Below, one piece after another: positions 1-10,024 of a stretch of DNA of 64,000 nucleotides. This stretch comes from Arenibacter catalasegens (lineage in GTDB: Bacteria > Bacteroidota > Bacteroidia > Flavobacteriales > Flavobacteriaceae). The first letter of the stretch is position 1; each line of letters starts with the position of its first letter. A program made the translations under genes and the position numbers. A model generated the notes under the pieces. The model worked only from the letters and a program-made list of their open reading frames with translations, ran no database searches and was not told where the DNA came from. The stretch spans positions 1-64,000 of the forward strand of contig NZ_PHQQ01000003.1 in NCBI RefSeq assembly GCF_002909235.1, written 5' to 3'.

Positions 1-86
1 ACAAAATGATACAAAAGCAAGCTTTTATTATGGCTTTTATGAATATGTTCGCTCATACCCACAAAAATACATATCATTACGCTACA

Positions 87-105
87 CCCGAGGCAGAGCC
101 TCGGG
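87..105. repeat. REP-like GC-rich hairpin
   Basis: A perfect 8-bp inverted repeat, CCCGAGGC / GCCTCGGG, encloses a 3-nt AGA loop just before the first gene. It is much more GC-rich than the surrounding intergenic DNA. Hairpins of this look are scattered through flavobacterial intergenic regions (recalled, not searched). The rest of 1-130 holds an open stretch ending near 120 that may be the tail of an upstream gene, but it could not be identified. Confidence 0.5.
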
Positions 106-130
106 GAATTCTATAGATTAAAATAAATAG

Positions 131-1027
131 ATGAAAAAAGTAATATATGTTTTTTTAGCGCTTCCAATTTTCTTTTCCCTATCCTGCAAATCCTTGCAAA
201 CCTCATTAATTGCAAAGGACGCTGAAATACAATTGGTAGCAGCCGATTATACTTTTACCGAAGGGCCGGCAGTAGCTCCCAATGGCGATGTATTTTTTAC
301 GGATCAGCCCAATGACCGCATCCTAAAGTGGTCTGCAAAGGACAAATCCGTATCTGTATATATGGAACCTTCAGGAAGGTCCAACGGACTCTATTTTGAC
401 CACCAAGGAAATCTATTGTCCTGTGCCGATGATAAAAATCAACTTTGGCGTATAGATTCCAAAAAAAATGTAACCGTCTTAATTGATGATTTCGAAGGTA
501 AAAAATTAAATGGACCTAATGACCTATGGGTCGACCCCAAGGGAGGTATTTACTTTACGGACCCGTTTTATAAGCGCTCTTATTGGACCCGGACTGAACA
601 AGAAATAGAAAAACAACGAGTTTACTATCTCACTCCCGACCATAAGGATTTACGTATTGTAGCTGAGGACTATGTGAGGCCCAATGGCATTATTGGCAGT
701 AAAGATGGTAGCCTTTTATACGTTGCGGACATAGGCGATAAAAAGACCTATTCCTATAGCATAAATCCCGACGGTGGACTTAATAATAAGACCCTATTTG
801 CCAATATGGGCTCAGATGGCATGACCATGGACAACCAAAATAATGTATACCTTACCGGTGACGGAGTTACCGTATTTGATCCCAAAGGAAAACAAATATT
901 ACATATTCCTATTGATCAGAAGTGGACCGCCAATGTAACCTTTGGAGGAAAAAATCAAAAAACATTATTTATTACCGCCTCGAATTCATTGTACACCTTG
1001 GAGATGAACGTAAACGGAATTAAGTAA
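131..1027 (+). CDS. SMP-30/gluconolactonase/LRE-family lipoprotein
   Basis: Predicted secreted beta-propeller hydrolase of the SGL (SMP-30/gluconolactonase) family, which typically opens sugar lactones. The N-terminus is a lipoprotein signal with lipobox L-S-C (Cys19), so it is probably membrane-anchored outside the cytoplasm. Family-type motifs include TEGPAV near residue 43, SNGLYFD near 84, GPNDLWVD near 128 and the metal-site style RPNGI near 183. Length (298 aa) is normal. It opens a run of exported hydrolases, which suggests carbohydrate catabolism. The substrate cannot be read from the sequence. Confidence 0.85.
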   Translation: MKKVIYVFLALPIFFSLSCKSLQTSLIAKDAEIQLVAADYTFTEGPAVAPNGDVFFTDQPNDRILKWSAKDKSVSVYMEPSGRSNGLYFDHQGNLLSCADDKNQLWRIDSKKNVTVLIDDFEGKKLNGPNDLWVDPKGGIYFTDPFYKRSYWTRTEQEIEKQRVYYLTPDHKDLRIVAEDYVRPNGIIGSKDGSLLYVADIGDKKTYSYSINPDGGLNNKTLFANMGSDGMTMDNQNNVYLTGDGVTVFDPKGKQILHIPIDQKWTANVTFGGKNQKTLFITASNSLYTLEMNVNGIK

Positions 1028-1153
1028 AACCTTATTTAATATAGGTGTTTACCATAATCTTATAGCTTAGATAATAAATACACATTTAGGCAGAAACTCT
1101 AAACAAAAGGGGGTCTGAGATACCAAAGAATAAAATAATTAAAACTCACTATC

Positions 1154-1477
1154 ATGGAAAAAGGAATGATTAAAGTTAGTGTTTTGTATCCCAACGGAGA
1201 AGGCAAAAAATTTGATATGGACTATTATTGTAACCAACATGTACGGCTGGTTGGAGAATTATTAGGGGATTCTGTTAAGGCTGCAACTGTTGAGAAAGGA
1301 CTTGGCGGAGCTAACCCTGGATCACCTGCAACTTATGCCGCTATGGGAAATTTATATTTTGAATCTATGGATTCTTTTCAGAATTCCTTCGGTCCGAATG
1401 CGGAAAAAATCATGGGTGATCTTCCTAATTTTACAAATATTGAACCAGTCGTTCAAATTAGTGAGGTAATGTTATAA
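1154..1477 (+). CDS. EthD family protein
   Basis: Small (107 aa) ferredoxin-like dimeric alpha/beta-barrel protein of the EthD family. The N-terminal strand (MIKVSVLYPNGEGKKF), the DYYCNQHVRLV helix and the C-terminal Q-I-S-E strand match the family pattern. There is no signal peptide, so it is cytoplasmic. EthD proteins accompany various oxidative catabolic genes but their own reaction is often undefined. An in-frame Met lies four codons downstream; either start is possible. It stands alone, convergent with the DUF5916 gene. Confidence 0.8.
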   Translation: MEKGMIKVSVLYPNGEGKKFDMDYYCNQHVRLVGELLGDSVKAATVEKGLGGANPGSPATYAAMGNLYFESMDSFQNSFGPNAEKIMGDLPNFTNIEPVVQISEVML

Positions 1478-1499
1478 AAAGTGAGGATAGTATTCCGAA

Positions 1500-3710
1500 C
1501 TAGTTGATCAAATCGAACATGCGACTATATTTAATAATAATGCTATTATTTAATGGGTCGCCTTCGCGAACATTGTAATTATAGACCACAAAAAGACCAG
1601 TATTGGCACGTTGCAACCAACCTAATCGTAAGTTCACTGCCCAAAGTTCATTGGCCGAATTGTTCTGTACTAAACTCTGTACATACAAGTTTGGTTTAAA
1701 GGAATAAGTCAACTGACTTCGAAAGATATTGGCAGTAAAATCGCCTACCGGTAACTGATAGTTATTATAGAGATAAATAAAATCAGAATTAAATTTATCG
1801 CCCAAACGTATACTCAAGGTCCCACTTTGCTGGTATCGTTTGCCACCAAAAGACCCACCGATAACGGAACGTACATTTACAGAAACTGGATTGCTCCTAT
1901 TGGTAAAGAAAACCAATTGTGATTCTGAATGTCTATAAGTACCAGGTAGCACGGTAACCCCATCCGAAATTTCAAAAGGATCTAATACCCCTTCAGTGGT
2001 AAGGTTTAGTCCGGTATGAATTTCCATCCCGCTTTTAAATTCCCAATGGTTATCTATGTGCACATAGCTAGTCTCTTGAAAACCATCAAAATTCCAAAAG
2101 CTATTATAAGAGATGTGTGGACGTAATTCCAATATAACCGAGTTTTCATTTTTGGGCCTGTAATGATATAAAATACGGGCCTCTGGCTTTCTGAAAGCAG
2201 AGCGTTGCAAAAAGCCAACTTCCGGATTAAAGCCTTCGCCCACTTCAGTGTACCCCCCTCCTATTTCCCAACTATTCCAAATATAATCCGTTTTTACCCT
2301 AAAAGAATGTTCGTTAATGGTATCCCTAGGCCCATTAGTGCGAGCATAAAATCCTGTCATCCTAGCTTTACGGCCCAGGCCCAGTTTACCATCCAATGCC
2401 ATTGTACTGTTAAAATCATTATCGATACCTATCCCCGAACGATTAATAAATGCTGCACCCAAGGCAGAACGCCCTTTAAATTCATGGTTTACCCTGGCCA
2501 CGGTGAAGTTATTCTTATTAATGCCGGCATCTACAACCTCATCGGTAAACATGGTCAAAAGTCCAACATTGGTTCGGTCCAATTTTCCGGATAATCTGGC
2601 TCCGCCAATTATAGGCACTATATTTCCATCGTCACCGATACCAATTCGCCTACTAAAAAAAAGATCTACTTCCCCTGGGCTCCCTACACTAAACAAGCCC
2701 GCATTTTCTAAAAAGAAAGGGCGCTTTTCAGGAAAAAATAAATTAAATCGATCCAGGTTAACTTGCTGCTCATCCACCTCAACCTGGGCAAAATCGGTAT
2801 TATAAGTAAGATCTAAAGTAAGGCTGGGTGTAATACTAAATTTTATATCGCCACCCACCTCAGAGGTAAATTTCGTTTTTGGATCAGTAGTCTCAAAATC
2901 CTTGGCCAATTGGCCCAAAACATAGGGCATTACCTTTAAATTTCTTGGTGTTTTTAAATCTAGACCTGTTAGGGTGCCTGCCAAGGAAAGCCTATTTAAA
3001 TTAAAACCAATGGGCATAGGGGACCAGTAGACAATTTCATTGGACTTCCTAATATTCCTGCGAAAATTAATTCCCCAATCCTTCCCGGCCTGAAAACGTA
3101 GTGTGCGTAACGGGATGGCAAATTCCGCGCTCCAACCTTCCGCATGGACCGAAGTTCTCACCTTCCACGATCCGTCCCAGTTTAGGTTAAACCCACCTAT
3201 ATTGCCCCCTTGTTGTCTGTTTGTATTCTGGTTTCCTTGTCCCTCATTATCCACCTGTGCATCGTATTCTACACCCAAGGAATTAGTGCCGAAAATAAAA
3301 CCGTTTTGGTTATCCTTATAAGTGTCCACTATAAAAATAAATGCATCTGTATTGTCTAGAGATGCATCCCTTCTGGCGTCCGAGACCACCAACCCATCCG
3401 GGTCAGAGTCATAGCAGACTACGGCCACATAAAAAGTATGCTCCGTGTAGGCTACCCTTATTTCCGTACGTTCACTAGCAGCTTGTCCAAAATTAGGTTG
3501 ATTTTGCAATAAGCCGCCAAACGGCTTGATCTTTTGCCATACCTCATCCTTTAATACATTGCCGTCGATCATTGGTTCAGTTTCTATGGGAACTGCCATG
3601 GCGGTTGGCCTAATGGAGGTGTCATTTTTAAAATCGGTGGTTTGTGAATACCCCCTTACCCAAAAAAATATACCCAAGAAAAGAACTAGAATAAATTTAG
3701 CAATGGGCAT
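1500..3710 (-). CDS. DUF5916 outer-membrane protein with CBM9-like domain
   Basis: Large exported protein (736 aa). After a signal peptide (residues 1-22, ending G-Y-S-Q) comes a CBM9/DOMON-like beta-sandwich domain (about 35-240), with typical motifs such as DGNVLKDEVW and GWSAEFAIPLRTLRF. It is followed by a long region rich in alternating hydrophobic beta strands and aromatic-ended turns (about 250-736), as in DUF5916 proteins predicted to form an outer-membrane barrel. The last residue pattern (FDLIN) does not give a classical C-terminal Phe. Function is not established; the binding-domain fold and neighbouring hydrolases suggest a role in surface glycan handling. Confidence 0.8.
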   Translation of the reverse strand: MPIAKFILVLFLGIFFWVRGYSQTTDFKNDTSIRPTAMAVPIETEPMIDGNVLKDEVWQKIKPFGGLLQNQPNFGQAASERTEIRVAYTEHTFYVAVVCYDSDPDGLVVSDARRDASLDNTDAFIFIVDTYKDNQNGFIFGTNSLGVEYDAQVDNEGQGNQNTNRQQGGNIGGFNLNWDGSWKVRTSVHAEGWSAEFAIPLRTLRFQAGKDWGINFRRNIRKSNEIVYWSPMPIGFNLNRLSLAGTLTGLDLKTPRNLKVMPYVLGQLAKDFETTDPKTKFTSEVGGDIKFSITPSLTLDLTYNTDFAQVEVDEQQVNLDRFNLFFPEKRPFFLENAGLFSVGSPGEVDLFFSRRIGIGDDGNIVPIIGGARLSGKLDRTNVGLLTMFTDEVVDAGINKNNFTVARVNHEFKGRSALGAAFINRSGIGIDNDFNSTMALDGKLGLGRKARMTGFYARTNGPRDTINEHSFRVKTDYIWNSWEIGGGYTEVGEGFNPEVGFLQRSAFRKPEARILYHYRPKNENSVILELRPHISYNSFWNFDGFQETSYVHIDNHWEFKSGMEIHTGLNLTTEGVLDPFEISDGVTVLPGTYRHSESQLVFFTNRSNPVSVNVRSVIGGSFGGKRYQQSGTLSIRLGDKFNSDFIYLYNNYQLPVGDFTANIFRSQLTYSFKPNLYVQSLVQNNSANELWAVNLRLGWLQRANTGLFVVYNYNVREGDPLNNSIIIKYSRMFDLIN

Positions 3711-3823
3711 GGCGTTTTAGTTTGTTGGGTATGGTTTGGATGACTACACTAATATAATAACAATTAAGGAATTAACAGAAAACTTTTAAAATCTTATCTT
3801 TAAAATATCAATCAATATGCAAC

Positions 3824-5074
3824 ATGAAAAATAAATACCATTTACCGACATTTTTAATCCTGCTATTATTTCTAGTGAACCCTATCTATGGGCAATCAGT
3901 TTCAAATGATCTTCCGAACGTCACAGTATCGGGCATTGATAAGGAAAGATTAAATAGATATGATGATTTTTTAAAAAATGAAATAGCTGAAGGAAGAATT
4001 CCTGGAGCCGTTTCTTATATCATGAGGAGAGGGGAAATTGTTCACGATGTGGCTTATGGATACAGTAGTTTAAAAGACAAATCTCCAATTCAAAAAGATC
4101 AATTGTTCCATATCATGTCTATGACAAAGCCCATCGTAACCACAGCGTTCATGATGTTGTATGAAGAAGGATATTTCTCCCTAACCGATCCGGTCTCCAA
4201 GTATTTACCGCTTTTCAAGAACCTAAGGGTAGCCAAGGATGTTGATCAAGGTACAAATGGAGAAACTGAACCAGCCAATAAGGAAATTACCATTTCCCAT
4301 ATTTTGACGCATACAGCTGGGTTTTCACACGGTTTGGGAGGCACAAAGTTGGACAACGAGATTGCAAAAGCCCTTTACTCTGAACCACATAAGGATATAG
4401 AAAGCAGGGTTAATTCCATGATAAAACTACCACTGATAGGTCATCCTGGAGAACAATGGTATTACAGTGCTTCCCCTGATGTCCTGGCCTTGCTTATTGA
4501 ACATTTCTCCGGTATTACAACCGCCGAATTTTTAAAGCAAAGGATATTCGACCCCTTGGAAATGTACGACACCGGCTATAATATTTCCAAAAAAAATAAG
4601 GCTAGATGGATGCCCGTCCACAATTTGGACAAACAAGGGAATCTAGTAAATTCTACAGCCCAATTACCCACTGAGGGCAATACTATTTATGGCGGTACCC
4701 ATGGTCTTTTTTCTTCTGCCGCAGACTATATGAAATTTTGCCAGATGTTACTGAACAAAGGTGAATTTAAAGGAAAATATTTACTTAGCCCCAAAACCGT
4801 GGATATCATGACCATGAACCAAGTAGGCAATCTATACCAGGCTCCTGGACAAGGTTTTGGCCTTGGTTTTGGTGTAACTACAGATGTAGCCGCAAGTAAA
4901 ACCCTTGGGTCCGTTGGACAATACTATTGGAGCGGGGCCTACTGTACCTATTTCTTTATCGATCCAAAAGAAGAACTCATTGTAATACAGATGAGCCAAC
5001 TCCAACCTTACAGCAATTATTATGGAGAAAAAATGAGACAGTTGGTTTACCAATCCCTAATAACAGAATACTAA
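3824..5074 (+). CDS. Serine hydrolase, beta-lactamase/class C esterase family
   Basis: Exported serine hydrolase of the beta-lactamase/transpeptidase-like fold (416 aa) with a signal peptide ending near Gly-Gln24. The nucleophile motif S99-M-T-K102 and the second motif Y214-S-A are visible, as is the HTAGFSHG segment shared with EstB-like esterases. These enzymes are usually esterases or D-aminopeptidases rather than true beta-lactamases. It ends 11 nt before the next gene and probably forms an operon with the esterase at 5086. Confidence 0.85.
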   Translation: MKNKYHLPTFLILLLFLVNPIYGQSVSNDLPNVTVSGIDKERLNRYDDFLKNEIAEGRIPGAVSYIMRRGEIVHDVAYGYSSLKDKSPIQKDQLFHIMSMTKPIVTTAFMMLYEEGYFSLTDPVSKYLPLFKNLRVAKDVDQGTNGETEPANKEITISHILTHTAGFSHGLGGTKLDNEIAKALYSEPHKDIESRVNSMIKLPLIGHPGEQWYYSASPDVLALLIEHFSGITTAEFLKQRIFDPLEMYDTGYNISKKNKARWMPVHNLDKQGNLVNSTAQLPTEGNTIYGGTHGLFSSAADYMKFCQMLLNKGEFKGKYLLSPKTVDIMTMNQVGNLYQAPGQGFGLGFGVTTDVAASKTLGSVGQYYWSGAYCTYFFIDPKEELIVIQMSQLQPYSNYYGEKMRQLVYQSLITEY

Positions 5075-5085
5075 GCCACTTTTCA

Positions 5086-5973
5086 ATGAAAAATATTATG
5101 CTATTCCTTATTGCCCTTCTAATATCCCAAATGATATTTTCGCAGGAAATTGTTATACTACCATATGAGAACGAAACCGGATTAGTATGGCATGGAGGTG
5201 AAAAATCAACTTATTCCGATCAATGGCAAACCGAATTGATTTCCAATGTTTCTACACCAACCCTTCAAATATTTAGACCAGCGTCCTCCCTGAATACTGG
5301 ATCCTCTGTTGTTATAGCACCTGGCGGTGGACTTCGGGTATTGAGCATCAACAGTGAAGGTGTAGATGTAGCAAAGTGGTTAAACACCAAAGGAATTACT
5401 GCCTTTGTCCTTAAATACAGATTATTGCCAGAAAATGACGGTGTACTCCCCAATGAAACCCAGGATAATCAGAATGCTTCCTCGGCAATGACTAAAAAAG
5501 TGGCCAAGGTCCTTGAACTGGCAACATCCGATGGTTTAAATGCAATGTCCTATGTTAGGAGTAATGCAAAGGCACTGGGAATCGACCCCAACAAAATAGG
5601 ATTTATGGGTTTTTCTGCTGGTGGTGCCGTAACCATGGGCGTTACTTTTAATTACACCAAAACCAATAGGCCAGATTTCATAGTTCCTGTTTATCCATGG
5701 ATGACAGTTTTGGGCACCTACAGTGTTCCCAAGAACGCCCCACCAATATTGATCATCTGCGCTTCAGACGACCAATACGACCTGGCGCATGAGAGCATTG
5801 ATCTATACTCGGCCTGGTCAAAGTCGGGAAAGAGTGCGGCATTGCATATGTACTCCAAGGGAGGACATGGTTTCGGTATGAAAACCCAAGATTTGCCCTC
5901 GGACAATTGGATATCACGTTTTTACGAATGGTCCTTGGCCGAGAAAATCGTGGTACCCATGGAACAACCTTAA
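5086..5973 (+). CDS. Alpha/beta hydrolase (acetyl-esterase/BD-FAE type)
   Basis: Exported alpha/beta hydrolase, 295 aa from the ATG at 5086. This start gives a signal peptide (MKNIMLFLIALL...FSQ); the frame stays open further upstream, but that would overlap the previous gene by about 150 bp and bury the signal peptide. An oxyanion-hole type APGGG segment, the nucleophile elbow GFSAGG, an ASDDQYD acid region and a late GGHGFG His complete the triad pattern. Family members deacetylate sugars or xylan. It probably works with the adjacent serine hydrolase and SGNH hydrolase on acylated glycans. Confidence 0.8.
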   Translation: MKNIMLFLIALLISQMIFSQEIVILPYENETGLVWHGGEKSTYSDQWQTELISNVSTPTLQIFRPASSLNTGSSVVIAPGGGLRVLSINSEGVDVAKWLNTKGITAFVLKYRLLPENDGVLPNETQDNQNASSAMTKKVAKVLELATSDGLNAMSYVRSNAKALGIDPNKIGFMGFSAGGAVTMGVTFNYTKTNRPDFIVPVYPWMTVLGTYSVPKNAPPILIICASDDQYDLAHESIDLYSAWSKSGKSAALHMYSKGGHGFGMKTQDLPSDNWISRFYEWSLAEKIVVPMEQP

Positions 5974-6079
5974 CGGGAGACCAACCACGGTTGTCATACC
6001 CAACATCGCACTGCCAGTGTTCCCTGTCGAAAATTATTTGACAAGAGTGATAATTATTATAACTTAACCTCTAATTAAA

Positions 6080-6730
6080 ATGAAATTGAAAAAACTAATT
6101 TTTTTAATCCTATTATTTACGGCCTTTGCTTACGGTCAGAAAGCTCCTGCCTTTCAAAATGAGGTGATGGCCTTGCAACAAAAGTATGACACCCTTTGGG
6201 ATTCTTCTAAACAAACTATTGTATTCGCGGGAAGTTCCACTATTCGGATGTGGAAAAATTTGGAATCAATGTTCCCTGAACATCAAATCATCAACTCAGG
6301 CTTTGGCGGTTCACAGTCGTCCGATTTATTTCATTATTATAATGAACTTATTTTGAGATACAACCCTAAAAAGGTTTTTATCTACGAAGGCGATAATGAT
6401 ATTGCTTCCAAAAAAAAGACGAGGGAGATTATTGACAACACCCGTAAAATTATTGATAAAGTAAGGGAAAGAAATAGCATGACCCAAATAGTCATCATTG
6501 CGGCCAAACCCAGTATTTCCCGTTGGCATTTGAAAAGAAAATATAAAAAATTGAACAGGCATTTTAAAAAACTATGTAAAAAAGAAAGTACCCTGGAATA
6601 TGCCAATGTATGGGATGTGATGATGGACGACAAGAAAGTAAGACAGGATATATTTCTCGGTGATGGACTTCATATGAACAGTAAAGGCTATGATTTGTGG
6701 TTTTCCGTCATCCAACCCTTTATGAATTAA
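6080..6730 (+). CDS. SGNH/GDSL-family hydrolase
   Basis: Secreted SGNH-fold esterase (216 aa, signal peptide to about residue 19). Block I is FAGSSTIRMW with the nucleophile Ser, block II supplies Gly in SGFGGSQSSD, block III is GDNDI with the Asn, and block V GDGLHMN supplies the Asp-His pair. All four catalytic blocks are therefore present. Such enzymes remove acyl groups from sugars or lipids. It follows two other esterase-like genes on the same strand, with a gap of about 106 nt. Confidence 0.85.
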   Translation: MKLKKLIFLILLFTAFAYGQKAPAFQNEVMALQQKYDTLWDSSKQTIVFAGSSTIRMWKNLESMFPEHQIINSGFGGSQSSDLFHYYNELILRYNPKKVFIYEGDNDIASKKKTREIIDNTRKIIDKVRERNSMTQIVIIAAKPSISRWHLKRKYKKLNRHFKKLCKKESTLEYANVWDVMMDDKKVRQDIFLGDGLHMNSKGYDLWFSVIQPFMN

Positions 6731-6776
6731 TACTAATCAACCGTACGCCCAAATAACACTAACACAATCAATTTCA

Positions 6777-8396
6777 ATGAAAAAATCTATTCTTATCAAA
6801 TCATTAGTCGTTCTAGCTGTATTTTCTGCTTTTGTTGCTTGTCAACAGGAAAAAAAGAAAGTAATAAACTTTCCAATGACAGATTTGTCCTCAGAAAATT
6901 TAATTCCTAGGCCTTTAAAGATTGTTCCGACCAATAGTGCCTTTGGGCTGGATCAAAACACCATAATATTCACCTCTCAAAACAGTACTGGTTTTACAGA
7001 GGTTGGTGAGTTCTTATCGGAGAAAATAAAATGGCAGACCGATCTTGATATTCATGTGAACGCTACCGCCAGTCCTTCAACGCAGAGGGTAATTTATATC
7101 AACCAGTCCGACAGTACCACTATTTCTTCAAAGGAGGGTTACGATTTATATATTACCCAAGATTCCATTATCCTTAACGCAAAGACAGCTGAAGGGGCTT
7201 TTAGGGGTGTTCAGACCATAAGACAAATTATTCCGGAAACCAGTAATGACACCCTGTCCGAAAATAAAATGTGGTTGATTCCAACGGGTAAAATCACCGA
7301 CAATCCTAATTTTGAATATAGGGGATCTATGTTGGATGTTGCAAGACACTTTTTTAGTGTAGAGGATGTAAAAAAGTATATCGATATATTGGCCTATTAC
7401 AAAATTAATACGCTGCATTTGCATCTTACCGATGATCAGGGCTGGCGTATAGAAATTAAATCGTGGCCCAAACTTACAGAGATTGGCGCCAGTACTGAAG
7501 TAGGTGGTGGCCCAGGTGGATTTTACACTCAGGAAGACTACAAAGAACTTGTAACTTACGCCGCCAAAAATTTTATAACCATAGTCCCCGAGGTAGATAT
7601 GCCTGGACATACCAATGCAGCATCGGTAGCGTATCCTATTCTAAATGGAAATGGGAAAACTCCCAAAGTTTATACCGGGACCCAAGTGGGGTTCAGCACC
7701 TTTGATGCCAATAAAGATACCGTTTATGCCTTTATTGATGACGTAGTCAGAGAGATATCGGCTATTACCCCTGGCCCCTATTTTCATGCCGGTGGTGATG
7801 AAAGCCATGTTACCAGGAAAAAAGATTATCTACACTTTGTAACCAAAGTAGATAAAATAGTAAAGAAATATGGCAAACGAATGATCGGTTGGGACGAAAT
7901 TGTGCACGCTGATGTAGATACCACTGCCATTGCTCAATTCTGGGACAATGAAAAGAATGCTAAATTGGCCGTAGAAAAAGGATTAAAAGTAATTTTATCC
8001 CCAGGTAAAAAAGCCTATTTGGATATGCAATATGATACCCTTTCCAAGCATGGATTGCATTGGGCAGGTTATATCCCAGTGGATACCGGATATGTTTGGA
8101 CACCAGAGCGATATGTACAAGGAATTAGTAAAGAGAATATTTTAGGAGTAGAAGCCCCTCTATGGTCAGAAACCATCAGTAATATTGATGAATTGGAATA
8201 TTTGGCATTCCCAAGGATGATAGGCTATTCCGAGCTCAGCTGGAGTACTGAAGAAAATAGAAATTGGGAAAATTATAAAGTAAGGTTAGGCAATCAGGCT
8301 CCGTATTTGGATAAAATGAATGTAAAATACTATCCTTCCGAACTAATTGAATGGAAAAAGAGTAAGTACACCTATAAAACTATTGATAAAGACTAA
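6777..8396 (+). CDS. Beta-N-acetylhexosaminidase, GH20
   Basis: Glycoside hydrolase family 20 lipoprotein (539 aa) that would release terminal N-acetylhexosamine residues. The lipobox F-V-A-C places the modified Cys at residue 22. An N-terminal GH20b-like domain precedes the TIM barrel, which starts near RGSMLDVARHFF. The family's catalytic pair is D341-E342 within HAGGDESH; HLTDDQGWRIEI and the Trp-rich APLWSE segment also fit. Length is complete. As a surface or periplasmic lipoprotein it may process chitin, peptidoglycan or glycoprotein fragments. Confidence 0.93.
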   Translation: MKKSILIKSLVVLAVFSAFVACQQEKKKVINFPMTDLSSENLIPRPLKIVPTNSAFGLDQNTIIFTSQNSTGFTEVGEFLSEKIKWQTDLDIHVNATASPSTQRVIYINQSDSTTISSKEGYDLYITQDSIILNAKTAEGAFRGVQTIRQIIPETSNDTLSENKMWLIPTGKITDNPNFEYRGSMLDVARHFFSVEDVKKYIDILAYYKINTLHLHLTDDQGWRIEIKSWPKLTEIGASTEVGGGPGGFYTQEDYKELVTYAAKNFITIVPEVDMPGHTNAASVAYPILNGNGKTPKVYTGTQVGFSTFDANKDTVYAFIDDVVREISAITPGPYFHAGGDESHVTRKKDYLHFVTKVDKIVKKYGKRMIGWDEIVHADVDTTAIAQFWDNEKNAKLAVEKGLKVILSPGKKAYLDMQYDTLSKHGLHWAGYIPVDTGYVWTPERYVQGISKENILGVEAPLWSETISNIDELEYLAFPRMIGYSELSWSTEENRNWENYKVRLGNQAPYLDKMNVKYYPSELIEWKKSKYTYKTIDKD

Positions 8397-8507
8397 TATT
8401 CATTTAGCAAGATTTTAGACTAGAAGCGTAATATTTAATATATTGTAATGCCCTAATTACCAGATTTTTCCTGTTTAGCTATTTATCCAAACTTAAATAC
8501 TAAACAA

Positions 8508-10013
8508 ATGAAAGCTCTTATTTTAGTTCTTACCTTATTCTTGGGACAATTGTGTTATCCCAAGAATGAAAATGATACGATACCCAAAGCTGAAGTAGCT
8601 ACAACCATGCAAAGTGTTACTATAAATGGAAACACCATTTATTTAACCGCAAAGGCTGGAACTTTTGAAGTTAAGGACGAAACCAACAAGCCCATTGCAT
8701 TAATGGGCTTTACTTATTACGCAAGGGACTCCAAAAGAGGGTTGGCTACACAAAGGCGACCTATAGTTTTTGCCTTTAACGGAGGCCCCGGATCATCCTC
8801 TTTTTGGTTGCACATGGGTATTTTAGGCCCCAAAAGAATTGTTGTGGAGGACACTAAATCCACTCCGGCCGCTCCCTATAAAATTGTGAACAACAACTAT
8901 TCTATTCTTGATATAGCCGATCTGGTAATGATAGACCCAGTAGGCACCGGCTTAAGCATTCCTATTGGAAAAGCCAAGTTTAAGGACTTTTGGGGAGTAG
9001 ATCAGGATATCAGGAGCCTATCCTTGTTCATTACCCAATTTCTGATACATAATGACCGTATGAACAGTCCAAAATTTCTATTGGGGGAGAGTTATGGGAC
9101 TTTTAGGAATGCCGGATTAATGAATACCTTACTTAACCAAGGCATAGCCATGAACGGTGTAATAATGGTATCTGCTGTTTTCGACCTTCGGACCTTACTA
9201 TTTCCACCGAATGACGATTTGCCATATATTGTTCATTTTCCTTCCTATGCGGCTACAGCCTGGTATCATAATAAAATAGCAGACAAACCGGAAGATGTAT
9301 TTGAGTTCCTAAAAACAGTAAGATCTTTTACTGAAGATGAGTACACCCCTGCCCTGTTTAAAGGAGATCAAATTTCCGAGAATGAAAAAGCCAACATTGC
9401 CTCCAAATTAGCATACTACACCGGTACAGATACCGATTACTGGATCAAAGCTGATCTAAAGGTTACAGCATCGGAATTTTTTGCAGAATTTTTAAGAAAT
9501 CAAGGTGAGGTAGTTGGTAGATTGGATTCTCGATTTGTAGGCATCAACGAAGATATTTTATCCCAAGAAGGTAGTCATGACCCACAAAGTTTGGCCATTT
9601 CTCCAGCCTATATCAGTGGATTTTTAGATTATTTTTACGGTGACTTAAAAGTGAATAAAAATTTATTGTACTCTATTACCGCGGGCCGAAGGGATGGATT
9701 TAAATGGGATTGGTCCCACAAAGGAAATGAAAGATGGGGCACTTCGGCGGCAATTAATACCGGTATTGATATGGCCACGGCCCTATCGCGTGATCCCAAC
9801 ATGAAAGTTCTTGTATTGAACGGCATATACGACCTAGCTACCGTTTTCTATGGAGTAGAGCATAGCATTAATCATTTAGGCCTTAAAAAGGAAATCAAAG
9901 ATAATATCACTATGGAATATTATGAGGCCGGACATATGATGTATACCCACAAACCTTCCATGGAAAAATTCAATAAAGATGTTTCCCAATTTATACTAAA
10001 CGCATCAAAATAA
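8508..10013 (+). CDS. S10 serine carboxypeptidase family protein
   Basis: Exported peptidase of the carboxypeptidase Y-like S10 family (501 aa; signal peptide about residues 1-18). Motifs seen are NGGPGSSS at residues 91-98 (oxyanion hole), LLGESYGT with nucleophile Ser195, a late NGIYDLAT Asp and the EAGHMMY His. Such enzymes cleave C-terminal residues from peptides at acidic pH. The gene is separated by 111 nt from the GH20 gene and converges with the S9-like gene at 10092. Confidence 0.9.
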   Translation: MKALILVLTLFLGQLCYPKNENDTIPKAEVATTMQSVTINGNTIYLTAKAGTFEVKDETNKPIALMGFTYYARDSKRGLATQRRPIVFAFNGGPGSSSFWLHMGILGPKRIVVEDTKSTPAAPYKIVNNNYSILDIADLVMIDPVGTGLSIPIGKAKFKDFWGVDQDIRSLSLFITQFLIHNDRMNSPKFLLGESYGTFRNAGLMNTLLNQGIAMNGVIMVSAVFDLRTLLFPPNDDLPYIVHFPSYAATAWYHNKIADKPEDVFEFLKTVRSFTEDEYTPALFKGDQISENEKANIASKLAYYTGTDTDYWIKADLKVTASEFFAEFLRNQGEVVGRLDSRFVGINEDILSQEGSHDPQSLAISPAYISGFLDYFYGDLKVNKNLLYSITAGRRDGFKWDWSHKGNERWGTSAAINTGIDMATALSRDPNMKVLVLNGIYDLATVFYGVEHSINHLGLKKEIKDNITMEYYEAGHMMYTHKPSMEKFNKDVSQFILNASK

Positions 10014-10024
10014 TGGACAAAGTA

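Noticed and set aside
1-120. Tail of an upstream gene at the left edge
   Set aside because: An open frame ends at about 120 but the peptide was not recognisable and most of it lies in the hairpin-bearing intergenic DNA.
7146-7610. Antisense open frame inside the GH20 gene
   Set aside because: It has no recognisable domain and runs over a well-conserved catalytic region on the other strand, so it is a shadow frame.
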